A DNA stretch of 64,000 nt from an uncultured Veillonella sp. GTDB taxonomy: Bacteria; Bacillota; Negativicutes; Veillonellales; Veillonellaceae. Location of the stretch: NCBI RefSeq assembly GCF_937981445.1, contig NZ_CALJON010000008.1:1-64000 (forward strand), given 5' to 3'. A program made the translations under genes and the position numbers. The notes below the pieces were generated by a model. The model did not search any database and was not told the origin of the DNA. It saw nothing but the letters and a program-made list of their open reading frames with translations. Position 1 is the stretch's first letter. Each line of letters begins with the position of its first letter. Positions 34,313 to 43,156 of this stretch are shown in pieces.

Positions 34313-35089
34313 ATGAAATCAATTCAAAATAGTAATCAACACAAACCGACCTTGCGAGTCGTAAAAGTCCTAGAAGCCATAGCCAGTAGTCATGGCCTTA
34401 CTTTATCGCAAATTGCTGACACCTTAGACTGTCCCAAAAGTACCTTAACCCCCATATTAAAAACATTAGTAGATACCAATTATTTACATTGTGAAGAGGA
34501 TAGCCTCATATATACTATGGGTAAACAAGCATTTATTATTGGTAACACCTATGATCATCAAGCAGATATTCTTGATCTAATCAAGGAACAGATGGAAATC
34601 ATGTCATTAAACTGTAAGGAAACAGTGCATTTAGGCGTTTTAGAGGGCAGCCAAATTATGTACTTACAAAAAGTAACTAGCCCTAAACCCTTACAACTCA
34701 TCTCCTCTGTAGGTAAACGACTCCCTGCCTATGCTACGGCTTTAGGTAAAGCCCTATTAATGGACCATCGCGAAGAGCAATTAGCAGAGCTTTTTTCCGA
34801 TCCATTGCCTAGTCTGACGGAAAAGACTCTTCCTACAGTTCATGCTTTATATCAAAATATCCATGCCGATACAAATAATGAATTCACTTATGAAGAAGAA
34901 GAAATTACAAAGTACGCGCGCTGTATTGCACGGCCTTTGCGGGTGAATAAAAAAATTGTAGCCGCTCTCAGTATTAGTTTCATCATTTTTGATGGCTCTC
35001 AAGAACATATTGAAACAATCAAAGAAAATCTTCGGCGCTATGGCACCATTATTGAAAAATTAATGGCTACGAAAAATTTCCATTACTAA
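34313..35089 (+). CDS. IclR-family transcriptional regulator of the fucose operon
   Basis: 258 residues. Winged helix (LTLSQIADTLDCPKSTLTPIL) then an IclR effector domain (VHLGVLEGSQIMYLQKV; GKRLPAYATALGKALL; CIARPLRV). The ATG at 34313 has TTAGGAG; the frame extends 20 codons upstream through repetitive DNA without an RBS. Divergently placed from the fucose operon, as the IclR gene Cj0480c is in Campylobacter. It probably represses or activates through the palindromes between the two genes. Confidence 0.9.
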   Translation: MKSIQNSNQHKPTLRVVKVLEAIASSHGLTLSQIADTLDCPKSTLTPILKTLVDTNYLHCEEDSLIYTMGKQAFIIGNTYDHQADILDLIKEQMEIMSLNCKETVHLGVLEGSQIMYLQKVTSPKPLQLISSVGKRLPAYATALGKALLMDHREEQLAELFSDPLPSLTEKTLPTVHALYQNIHADTNNEFTYEEEEITKYARCIARPLRVNKKIVAALSISFIIFDGSQEHIETIKENLRRYGTIIEKLMATKNFHY

Positions 35090-35136
35090 TATAGAATTAC
35101 AGTCTTCCTTTACTATAAAGACATTAACTTTAATAA

Positions 35137-35243
35137 AAAAACTACCTTATTCTATAAGCACTCTTATGAAGTCCTACTGTTAAAACTATAAAGCTAACAG
35201 TAAGAAGCTTGCATAAGTCTAAGCCTAGAATAAGGTAGTTTTT
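35137..35243 (+). terminator. Long bipartite hairpin downstream of the IclR gene
   Basis: Perfect 18-bp outer arms (35137-35154 and 35226-35243, AAAAACTACCTTATTCTA), an intermediate CTTATG/CATAAG pair and an inner 8-bp TACTGTTA/TAACAGTA hairpin. T-tract after the outer stem in the plus sense. It resembles the 3219-3292 repeat in the CCTTATTCTAT arm. Confidence 0.7.
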
Positions 35244-35277
35244 CTATGTCATATATAATGTTACTAATAAATATGTC

Positions 35278-35478
35278 ATGCTCGTTCGCAGAAAACGCAG
35301 CAGATGTTGTATACTCTTACACATAAATACGCGGTACTCGTTCAGAAAGCACCGCAGATTTTACATACTTCTACACATCAATGCGCAGTACTCGTTCAGA
35401 AAACACCGCAGATGTTGTATACTCTTACACATAAATGCGCGGTACTCGTTCAGAAAATCCGCAGAAGATTTCATACGG
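35278..35478. repeat. 54-bp tandem repeat derived from the alr 3' end
   Basis: Exact 54-base period. One unit is the coding end of alr (CGFSERVPRIYV, stop at 35425); copies with stop codons at 35371 and 35317 follow, and a partial fourth reaches 35278. The copies still translate as SERVLRIDV-stop and SERVPRIYV-stop. Confidence 0.95.
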
Positions 35479-36534
35479 AATCGTCCCCACTAAAGTGGCG
35501 ATTTCTAAAGCCGTAATACTTTCTTCCCCTTGAGTCCCTAGGAGCACCACTTCATCACCTGGCTGTACGGGCACTCCTTCAGGCATGGCCACCATAAGCT
35601 GGTCCATACAAACCCGGCCTACAATAGGGCAACGGTATCCATTGATCAATACTGCCCCTCGATTCGAAAGGCTTCGAGGATACCCATCGCCATAACCAAC
35701 TGGTACCGTCGCAACAGTAGTAAGGCGATTTGTCATATAAGTGCCACCATAACCAATGCGTTCACCTGATTTTAAATGCTGCACATGCACAACTTTACTG
35801 TGAAAGCTCAATACAGGCTTAAGTCCTAAGCGATTAGGCACATCCAAAGAAGGCATAATACCATATTGAATAATACCGGGCCGTGCATCAGTAAACAAAC
35901 TATCTTTTACATCTAATAAACCAGCACTATTGGCCAAGGAGAAACGGAATGGTTCACTGCGATGTGCTCGCACCATTTCTACCATATGCCGAAATGCTGC
36001 TGTTTGCTTATGAGCACTTGTCTTATCAGCACTATCTGCATTAGCCATATGTGAGAAGAACCCATCCACACGTAAATGTGGGAAACGTTCTACTTTAGCC
36101 ATAAAATCAAGGGCCTCGTCAGGATGAATTCCTATGCGGTGCATCCCCGTATCTACAGCAATACAACAATCAATGATTACATCATGACGCACTGCACAGG
36201 CTTCCAGAGCCTCTAGATCCGTGCAATCTGAAATAGCCGGAATGGAATGGCCTTCCACAATTAAATCATAGGATTGGGGCAATGTGATCCCCAATAAATA
36301 AATAGGCAAATTAATGCCTGCCCGCCGAAGTGGCAAAGCTTCTTCAGGAAAGGCTACAGCTAAGGATTCATACCCTTCTTCCACAGCAATACGTCCTACC
36401 ATGACGCTGCCATGACCATAACCATTGGCTTTGATTACAGCCGTAGCAGAACTCCATTCTGGCAAACTATCTTTTATGCGGCGCAAATTTTCGCGCAAAA
36501 CAGCAGTATCTATTCTTAAATGGGTCGGTCTCAT
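35425..36534 (-). CDS. alr: Alanine racemase
   Basis: Makes D-alanine for peptidoglycan. 369 residues, PLP enzyme. PLP Lys in AVIKANGYGHG, catalytic Tyr in RIGYGGTYMT, VCMDQLMVAMP near the C-terminal domain. RBS GAGG at good spacing. The extreme C-terminus lies inside a 54-base tandem repeat, so its exact end may differ between strains. Divergent from pstS. Confidence 0.95.
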   Translation of the reverse strand: MRPTHLRIDTAVLRENLRRIKDSLPEWSSATAVIKANGYGHGSVMVGRIAVEEGYESLAVAFPEEALPLRRAGINLPIYLLGITLPQSYDLIVEGHSIPAISDCTDLEALEACAVRHDVIIDCCIAVDTGMHRIGIHPDEALDFMAKVERFPHLRVDGFFSHMANADSADKTSAHKQTAAFRHMVEMVRAHRSEPFRFSLANSAGLLDVKDSLFTDARPGIIQYGIMPSLDVPNRLGLKPVLSFHSKVVHVQHLKSGERIGYGGTYMTNRLTTVATVPVGYGDGYPRSLSNRGAVLINGYRCPIVGRVCMDQLMVAMPEGVPVQPGDEVVLLGTQGEESITALEIATLVGTIPYEIFCGFSERVPRIYV

Positions 36535-36830
36535 AAGTCACCTCAAATTAAAACTTTTAGTACGTTCCTATTGTATACCTCTAAGGATTAAATACTCAAC
36601 TATTTTTTGTAAAAGAATGTAAGACAAGCTCTAGAATTTACATTACAAAATTAGCATACACTGCCCATACCATGTGCATTCACAGTGTACCTTTTACAAT
36701 TCGCAAACTATTTAATACATTGATTTTACATATAGTCCCTAACTACCTACTATATTTTACCTATAATATATATAGGCCAAAATATACCCAAAATGCATTG
36801 ATAGCATGATTTTTCCTGATGTTTTGTCAT

Positions 36831-36885
36831 TTTACAAAAGCTTTACAAACTATGGAGTAGAAACTTTACAAACTTTGTGTATACT
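36831..36885 (+). promoter_or_regulatory. Pho-box-like promoter of the pst operon
   Basis: TTTACA hexamers at 36831, 36842 and 36865 (spacing 11 and 23 bases, about one and two helix turns) precede a TATACT -10 element at 36880-36885 and lack a good -35. This fits PhoP/PhoB-dependent activation; the cognate regulator genes are at the end of the operon. Confidence 0.7.
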
Positions 36886-36942
36886 GAATGCACAAGTTAA
36901 GAATGTAAACACTTACTCAATTTTACAGGAGGCATTGAAGAA

Positions 36943-37830
36943 ATGAAATTCAACTTGAAAGCATTATCAGTTTTGGCCATGGCAGGTTTACTAACTCTAG
37001 GGTTAATGGGTTGTGGCAATAGCGGCAACACGGCACAACAAGGAGTCGGTCAAGCCCTAAAAGGAACAATCACATCGTCTGGTTCTTCAGCTTTACTTCC
37101 ATTGGCTAAAGAAGCAGCGGCTGAATTCAAAAAGAAAAATCCTGATGTATCCATCGTACTCAATGGCGGCGGTTCTGGTACTGGTTTAAAACAAGTTTCT
37201 GATGGCACTGTAAACATTGGTAATTCTGACGTAGCAGCAGAAACTAAACTTCCAAAAGAAAAAGCGGCTGAACTCGTTGACCATAAAGTAGCAGTTGTAA
37301 CTGTAGCAGCTGTAGCTAACAAAGAAGTTGGCGCTGCTGTATCTAGCTTAACACAACAACAATTAATCGACATCTTCACTGGTAAAGTAACTAACTGGAA
37401 AGAAGTAGGTGGCCCAGACGTTAATGTAGTTCTTGTAACTCGTCCTTCCACATCTGGTACACGTGCTCTATTCACTGAATTCGCACTTAACAACAACCAA
37501 GAAGTTTCTAACAAGTCTCTAGAAACTGATGATTCCGGCGCTCTTATCCAAAGCATCTCTAACACACCAGGTGCTATCGGTTATGTAGCATTACCTTACT
37601 TATTAAATAACACAAGCGTAACTCCACTTTCCATTGACGGCGTAGCACCAACTCTAGAAAACACTTACAATGGCACTTACAAAGTATGGGGCTATGAACA
37701 CATGTATACTAAAGGTCAACCAGATGCAGTTCAAAAAGCCTACTTAGACTTCATTATGTCCGATGAATTCGGCAAAATCCTTGAAGGCAAAGGCTATGGT
37801 ATCGCAGCTAAAGTTAAAACGGGGAAATAA
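36943..37830 (+). CDS. pstS: Phosphate-binding lipoprotein PstS
   Basis: 295 residues. Lipoprotein signal with lipobox LGLMGC near residue 24, then the phosphate-binding signature TSSGSSALLPLA, GGGSGTG, VLVTRPSTSGTR. It captures phosphate in the periplasm and hands it to PstCA. RBS AGGAGG. First gene of pstSCAB-phoBR. Confidence 0.96.
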   Translation: MKFNLKALSVLAMAGLLTLGLMGCGNSGNTAQQGVGQALKGTITSSGSSALLPLAKEAAAEFKKKNPDVSIVLNGGGSGTGLKQVSDGTVNIGNSDVAAETKLPKEKAAELVDHKVAVVTVAAVANKEVGAAVSSLTQQQLIDIFTGKVTNWKEVGGPDVNVVLVTRPSTSGTRALFTEFALNNNQEVSNKSLETDDSGALIQSISNTPGAIGYVALPYLLNNTSVTPLSIDGVAPTLENTYNGTYKVWGYEHMYTKGQPDAVQKAYLDFIMSDEFGKILEGKGYGIAAKVKTGK

Positions 37831-37833
37831 AGG

Positions 37834-38742
37834 ATGAACATTGAAAGCACACTTCGAAATGATCGAATCTGGCGCCATGTGATCCAAGGAGCAGGCTTTT
37901 GCCTGCTCCTTCTTACCATAGCGATAGGTTTTTTCCTAATCTATCGTGGCACAGGCACCTTCACAACGTATGGACATAGTATTTCAGAATTCTTATTTAG
38001 TACTACTTTCAAACCACAAGACACCTTAGACGGTGGTGGCCAAGTCGGCGCTGCCATCTTCATCGTCGGGTCCCTTATTACTTGCGGACTCGCCCTATTA
38101 ATGGCAACGCCAGTAAGTATTGGCCTTGCTATTTATATGGCAGAAATTACACCGTCCTTAGGTCGCCGTTTCTGGCAACCAGTTATTGAAATCTTCGTTG
38201 GTATTCCTTCCATCATCTATGGTTGGTTAGGTCTTACCATCTTAGTCCCTTTTATTCAACGCTACACTAGTTCTGATAGTGGTTTCTCTGTATTAGCTGC
38301 CTCTATCGTACTAGCCATTATGATATTCCCAACCATCACATCGGTTACAATGAACGCCTTAAATAGTGTACCAAAAACCTATCGTCAAGGTGCTTATGGC
38401 CTTGGTGCTACTCGTTGGGAAGTAATTTACAAAATTGTCTTACCAGTAGCTAAGCATGGCATCTTAGCTGGCATTATCTTAGGCCTTGCAAGAGCCTTCG
38501 GCGAAGCCTTAGCTGTTGCCATGGTAATCGGTAAAATGAAAGCCCTACCTACTTCACTTCTTTCACCTACAGTTAACTTAACTGGTGCCATCGCCGCTGA
38601 TATGGGGGGCACAATGGAAGGCAGCGAGTACAATTTCGCTCTTTGGTCTATGGCTCTTTTACTCTTTGTTATTTCCTTATTCTTCATTTTATTAATTCGC
38701 TATATTTCCAGTAAAGGAGGCGCGTCCCTTGCAAGCAAGTAA
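37834..38742 (+). CDS. pstC: Phosphate ABC transporter permease PstC
   Basis: 302 residues, six helices with the permease EAA loop (GAYGLGATRWEVIYKIVLP). Starts 3 bases after the pstS stop. With PstA it makes the inner-membrane channel for phosphate. Confidence 0.95.
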   Translation: MNIESTLRNDRIWRHVIQGAGFCLLLLTIAIGFFLIYRGTGTFTTYGHSISEFLFSTTFKPQDTLDGGGQVGAAIFIVGSLITCGLALLMATPVSIGLAIYMAEITPSLGRRFWQPVIEIFVGIPSIIYGWLGLTILVPFIQRYTSSDSGFSVLAASIVLAIMIFPTITSVTMNALNSVPKTYRQGAYGLGATRWEVIYKIVLPVAKHGILAGIILGLARAFGEALAVAMVIGKMKALPTSLLSPTVNLTGAIAADMGGTMEGSEYNFALWSMALLLFVISLFFILLIRYISSKGGASLASK

Positions 38743-39631
38743 AGCTATTCCAACGCCTCGGCGCCGTGCCCTAACAAATGATCGCCTTATCACGCTGTCA
38801 TTACATGCCTTAGCTGGGGCCACCTTATTACTACTTTTATCCTTTGTAGGCTACATTGCCTACTCAGCATTAATTGATTTTCAGCCGTCCTTATTGGAAT
38901 TCTCACCTACAGGCATCGGCAATCAATTATTCAATACAGTCTATCTAGTATTCTTATCTCTATTAATTAGCGTGCCTCTTGGCATCGGCGCTGGTATCTA
39001 TATGGCAGAATATGCGTCCAATGGTCGCAGCCAAAAAATCTTGCGCATTTCCATTGAAACGTTGTCTTCACTTCCTTCCATCGTAGTTGGTCTCTTTGGT
39101 TACTTAGTATTCATCATCATGACTAACTCCCAATGGAATCTTTTCGCTGGTGCTTTAACCGTATCCATCTTGACTTTGCCTTTAATTGCGACAATTACAG
39201 AAGATGCCCTTCGCGCACTCCCTGTATCATATGCTAAAGGTAGCTATGGTCTAGGTGCTACTAAATGGCAAACCATCAGCCGCGTATTACTTCCAGCTGC
39301 TTTTCCTGCTATTATTACCGGCATTATCTTAGCAGCAGGGCGCGTATTCGGTGAAGCCGCCGCATTAATGTTCACTGCTGGTATGAGTACTGACATTAAT
39401 TGGAGTAACACAGATATTACATCCCCAACTAATGCCTTTAACCCATTCCGTTCTGGTGAAACCTTATCCTTACAAATCTGGGCCTCCCGCAGTGAGTCCC
39501 TTGACCCTCACGCCAGTGCAATGGCGAATCTAAGTGCCCTCTTATTATTAGCCTTAGTCTTTATATTCAGTATTGGAGCTCGTGCTCTGAGTCGTTATTT
39601 AAATCGTAAAAATTTAGGAGATACAAAATAA
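38729..39631 (+). CDS. pstA: Phosphate ABC transporter permease PstA
   Basis: 300 residues; EAA loop GSYGLGATKWQTISRVLLP. Starts at TTG 38729 inside the end of pstC, with AAAGGAGG 8 bases upstream; a 14-base overlap implies coupled translation. Second half of the phosphate channel. Confidence 0.94.
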   Translation: MQASKAIPTPRRRALTNDRLITLSLHALAGATLLLLLSFVGYIAYSALIDFQPSLLEFSPTGIGNQLFNTVYLVFLSLLISVPLGIGAGIYMAEYASNGRSQKILRISIETLSSLPSIVVGLFGYLVFIIMTNSQWNLFAGALTVSILTLPLIATITEDALRALPVSYAKGSYGLGATKWQTISRVLLPAAFPAIITGIILAAGRVFGEAAALMFTAGMSTDINWSNTDITSPTNAFNPFRSGETLSLQIWASRSESLDPHASAMANLSALLLLALVFIFSIGARALSRYLNRKNLGDTK

Positions 39632-40464
39632 TGGAACTATCTAATGTAGCCTTATCTACAAATCCGCAATCTATTAGTGCTGTACAAGGTATGGCCGTTG
39701 CTCAAGAAGCATTGGCTAATGCTTTTACTGTAGAAGACTTAAACTTCTTCTATGGTTCCTTTCATGCATTAAAAAATATTAATATGAATATTAAAAAGAA
39801 TGAAATCACTGCACTTATCGGACCTTCCGGTTGTGGTAAATCTACTTTTTTACGTATTTTAAATCGCATGAACGACCTAGAAGGAGATATTACTGTTAAG
39901 GGCCGTGTTTGCCTCGAAGGGGACGATATTTACAAAGATATTGAACCTATCGTACTTCGTCACCGCGTAGGCATGGTATTCCAACAGCCAAATCCATTCC
40001 CTCAAAGCTTATATGACAATGTAGCCTTTGGCCCACGCCTTCAAGGCATCACTAACAAAACGGATCTCGATCAAATCGTTGAAGAAAGTTTACAACGTGC
40101 CTCCCTTTGGAATGAAGTAAAAGACCGTCTTAAGAAAAGTGCCGTTAGCCTTTCCGGTGGTCAACAACAACGTTTATGTATTGCTAGAACACTGGCAACT
40201 AAACCTGAAGTTATCCTCATGGATGAGCCAACAAGTGCCCTTGACCCTATTTCTACGGCTAAAATTGAAGAATTGGCTCTCGAGTTAAAGGAAAAATATA
40301 CCATCGTTATCGTAACTCATAATATGCAACAAGCAGCTCGTATTTCTGACAAAACAGCTTTCTTCTTAATGGGAGATTTGATAGAATATAATAAGACGAA
40401 GATTATTTTCAGCGATCCAAATCAACCAAAAACAGCAGACTACATCAATGGTCGCTTCGGTTGA
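39631..40464 (+). CDS. pstB: Phosphate ABC transporter ATPase PstB
   Basis: 277 residues. Walker A GPSGCGKS, signature LSGGQQQR, Walker B VILMDEPTSALD, switch His in VTHNMQQA. An N-terminal extension of about 33 residues precedes the normal PstB start (FTVEDLNFFYG). The ATG overlaps the pstA stop. No phoU gene follows, unlike many pst operons. Confidence 0.95.
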   Translation: MELSNVALSTNPQSISAVQGMAVAQEALANAFTVEDLNFFYGSFHALKNINMNIKKNEITALIGPSGCGKSTFLRILNRMNDLEGDITVKGRVCLEGDDIYKDIEPIVLRHRVGMVFQQPNPFPQSLYDNVAFGPRLQGITNKTDLDQIVEESLQRASLWNEVKDRLKKSAVSLSGGQQQRLCIARTLATKPEVILMDEPTSALDPISTAKIEELALELKEKYTIVIVTHNMQQAARISDKTAFFLMGDLIEYNKTKIIFSDPNQPKTADYINGRFG

Positions 40465-40544
40465 TTGGTAGAAAATATCTATCACAATCGTATTTACGTA
40501 CTCATTAAGTCTATTCACGTGATGAATAGTTAAAGGAGCGTACC

Positions 40545-41243
40545 ATGAAATCCAACCCACCCTTAGTTTATTGCGTTGAAGACGAGGACAGCATCCGCGG
40601 TCTTATCTCGTATGTACTCAAAGGGCAGGGATTTGAGGTCGGCACCTTCGAATCGAGTGAGCCCTTCTGGGCCGCTATCGAAGAGCGCCGGCCTCAACTT
40701 GTATTACTGGATATTATGCTAGAAGGTGAAGACGGTCTCACCATTCTTCAAAAACTTCGTAATACGCCAGCAACCAAGGACCTGCCCATCATTATGTTGA
40801 CGGCCAAAACGTCAGAAATCGATATTATTCAAGGCCTAGATAATGGTGCCGACGATTACATTTCTAAGCCCTTTGGTGTAGTAGAGCTAGTATCCCGCAT
40901 CAAAGCCGTATTACGCCGTGCTCAGGGCCCTAGTACAGCCAAATCCAATGTTTTGGTCTGTGACAATCTAGTCTTAGATCAAAGTAGTCGCCTAGTGACC
41001 TTACAAGGTGAGGTCATTCCTCTCACCTTAAAAGAATACGAACTACTTCTCTTCTTTATGGAAAATCCAGGCATTGCTCTATCTCGTGAGCGCATTATGG
41101 AAGTGGTATGGGGCTTTTCCTACGAAGGCGAATCCCGCACCGTAGATATGCATATTGTAACACTGCGACAGCATTTAGGCCCTGCCGGTAAGCACTTAAA
41201 AACAGTGCGTGGCATCGGGTATCGCTGGGAGACTAAAGTATGA
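40545..41243 (+). CDS. phoB: OmpR-family response regulator, phosphate control
   Basis: 232 residues. Receiver domain with phospho-Asp D56 (LVLLDIMLEGEDG) and Lys in YISKPFG, then an OmpR winged helix (SRERIMEVVWGFSYEGESRTVDMHI). Lies between pstB and a sensor kinase, so PhoB/PhoP-like control of the pst promoter is the likely role. A short inverted repeat (CTATTCA/TGAATAG near 40511-40529) lies just upstream. Confidence 0.92.
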   Translation: MKSNPPLVYCVEDEDSIRGLISYVLKGQGFEVGTFESSEPFWAAIEERRPQLVLLDIMLEGEDGLTILQKLRNTPATKDLPIIMLTAKTSEIDIIQGLDNGADDYISKPFGVVELVSRIKAVLRRAQGPSTAKSNVLVCDNLVLDQSSRLVTLQGEVIPLTLKEYELLLFFMENPGIALSRERIMEVVWGFSYEGESRTVDMHIVTLRQHLGPAGKHLKTVRGIGYRWETKV

Positions 41244-42955
41244 GGAAGAAGTTTTTTAGAGCTCTCTTTGGTCTAGGCATGATGAGTTTACTCTTTAGTA
41301 CGGTTATTTTAAGTTACCTTTTCTATAATAGTTGGAAAGATGATTTTAAAACCGTCCTATATACAGAGACTCGCATCATAGCCGCTGATGGTAAACTAAC
41401 CAAAGAGCATCTCGATACAATAAGTAAGTCTACCGATAATGCGCTGCGTATTACGTGGATTTCCTATGAAGGAAAAGTTCTCTACGATAATACAACAGAT
41501 CCGGAAGAAATGGACAATCATCTGGAACGCCCAGAAATTAAAGAGGCCATCCTTCACGGTGAGGGCAGCGATATACGGGACTCCTCCACCCTCAATACAA
41601 TCAGTTATTACGAGGCCTTACGCCTACCAGATAATTCCATTCTCCGCGTATCGCGTACAGGTTCTACCGTTTATAAAGTCATTTTAGATGCGGCCCCTGG
41701 CTTTATCGCTTTGTTCCTCATCTTAACTGGTGGTTGTTACTTAGTGGCGCGCCGTTGGACATCTGAAGCGATTTATCCGATTGAAGAAATTGTAAAGGCT
41801 TGGACCTCCAACAGTGACACACAACCTGTTATTGATGAAGCATATAATGAAATTACGCCTCTTTTATCGCGTCTTTCCTTTCAGCGCCAAGAATTAGAAA
41901 CCATGATTCTTCGCCTGCGTGGTGAAAAGAATACATTGCGTTCCATTATGGAAGAAATGAATGATGGCTTACTCCTCGCTGAACTCGACGGTACCATCAT
42001 TGTATATAATAATCATGCCACAGATTTTTTAAACACCAAGCGTTCCCTTCACGGTGAACCTCTATTGCTCTTATCTGATGATGTAGAATGGCGCCGCCAT
42101 GTAATTAATGCCCTAAAAAAACATCAAGGTGGCGACTATGTGTACCACAATGATGGCCAGCACTTTCACATTGTCTTCCATATAACAGAAGATGATCGCT
42201 ATAAAGGCCGCCTGCTCATCATCATTTCAGATATTACGCAATCCTATTTAGAGCAACAACGCCGTCATGAATTTACGTCCAATGTGAGTCATGAACTAAA
42301 AACACCGCTTACTACAATTAGTGGTTATTCTGAAATCTTAGCTAATGGCATGTATCCATCTAAAGAGGAGGCCACTGTACTGGGTGGCTATATTCACGAA
42401 GCAGCCCTTCATATGCAAGATTTAATCAATACGATTTTGAAATTATCGCGCATTGAAGATGAGCATTCTGAAATTACCTTTGAAATAAGCCCCCTTCGTC
42501 GCATCATTCACACCGCTTGGCAATTGTTGGAAGGCAAGCGGCAGGGTAAAAATATTACGATTTCCATTGTAGGTCCTGAAGTTAATTTGCCACTCTGCAC
42601 TAAATTAGTTGAAGAAGTTTTTATCAATCTCTTTGACAATGCTATCAAATTTAGCCGTGGCATCGACAATCATATAACGGTTAAGGTTGAGCCCAATGAA
42701 TTACAAACCATTATTACCGTTACTGATGAGGGCGTTGGCATTGCCAAAGATAAACAGGCCCGCATATTTGAACGCTTCTACCAGGCAGATCAAAGCCGCA
42801 ATAGCAAGCGAGAAGGTAGTGGCCTTGGCCTATCCTTAGTAAAACACATTATGGAAATCCACGAAGGTGCTGTCAGCGTAGCCAGTGAACCTGGCGAAGG
42901 AACCACCTTTACATTGAAATTTAAAAATAAACTAGCTAGTGAGTCAGAGGAATAA
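41240..42955 (+). CDS. phoR: Sensor histidine kinase, PhoR-like
   Basis: 571 residues. Helix 1 near residues 10-30, an extracytoplasmic sensor of about 115 residues, helix 2 near 150-170, a PAS-like domain (MEEMNDGLLLAELDGTIIVY), HisKA with H351 in SNVSHELKTPL, and ATPase boxes NLFDNAIKFS, DEGVGIAKD, GSGLGLSLVK. Overlaps phoB by 4 bases (ATGA). Its 3' end is copied in a 25-base tandem repeat. Confidence 0.92.
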   Translation: MRKKFFRALFGLGMMSLLFSTVILSYLFYNSWKDDFKTVLYTETRIIAADGKLTKEHLDTISKSTDNALRITWISYEGKVLYDNTTDPEEMDNHLERPEIKEAILHGEGSDIRDSSTLNTISYYEALRLPDNSILRVSRTGSTVYKVILDAAPGFIALFLILTGGCYLVARRWTSEAIYPIEEIVKAWTSNSDTQPVIDEAYNEITPLLSRLSFQRQELETMILRLRGEKNTLRSIMEEMNDGLLLAELDGTIIVYNNHATDFLNTKRSLHGEPLLLLSDDVEWRRHVINALKKHQGGDYVYHNDGQHFHIVFHITEDDRYKGRLLIIISDITQSYLEQQRRHEFTSNVSHELKTPLTTISGYSEILANGMYPSKEEATVLGGYIHEAALHMQDLINTILKLSRIEDEHSEITFEISPLRRIIHTAWQLLEGKRQGKNITISIVGPEVNLPLCTKLVEEVFINLFDNAIKFSRGIDNHITVKVEPNELQTIITVTDEGVGIAKDKQARIFERFYQADQSRNSKREGSGLGLSLVKHIMEIHEGAVSVASEPGEGTTFTLKFKNKLASESEE

Positions 42956-43025
42956 ACTGGCTAATAAATTACAATAATAGACTAACTAATGAATCAGTAT
43001 AATAGGTTAGCTAATGAATCAGAGG
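42926..43025. repeat. 25-bp tandem repeat derived from the phoR 3' end, four units
   Basis: Four consecutive 25-base units without indels; the first is coding (NKLASESE), the other three lie at and past the stop codon (AATAGACTAACTAATGAATC and similar). Confidence 0.93.
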
Positions 43026-43060
43026 CATACACGCTCTCTCCTATTAAATAAGTAAAAAAT

Positions 43061-43106
43061 AAACCGCTTCATGACGTATATTACATACTGCGTCATGAAG
43101 CGGTTT
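43061..43106. terminator. Bidirectional terminator between phoR and dcuC
   Basis: AAACCGCTTCATGACG and its exact complement, 14-base loop, A/T tracts on both sides; serves convergent genes. Confidence 0.92.
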
Positions 43107-43156
43107 TTATTTAGATTAATTGAGCCGTTTCAATTCACCTTAGCCTTTTACATTAG

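Noticed and set aside
35278..35516. Two plus-strand frames of about 70 codons with repeated motifs
   Set aside because: They are the antisense reading of the 54-base alr tail repeat.
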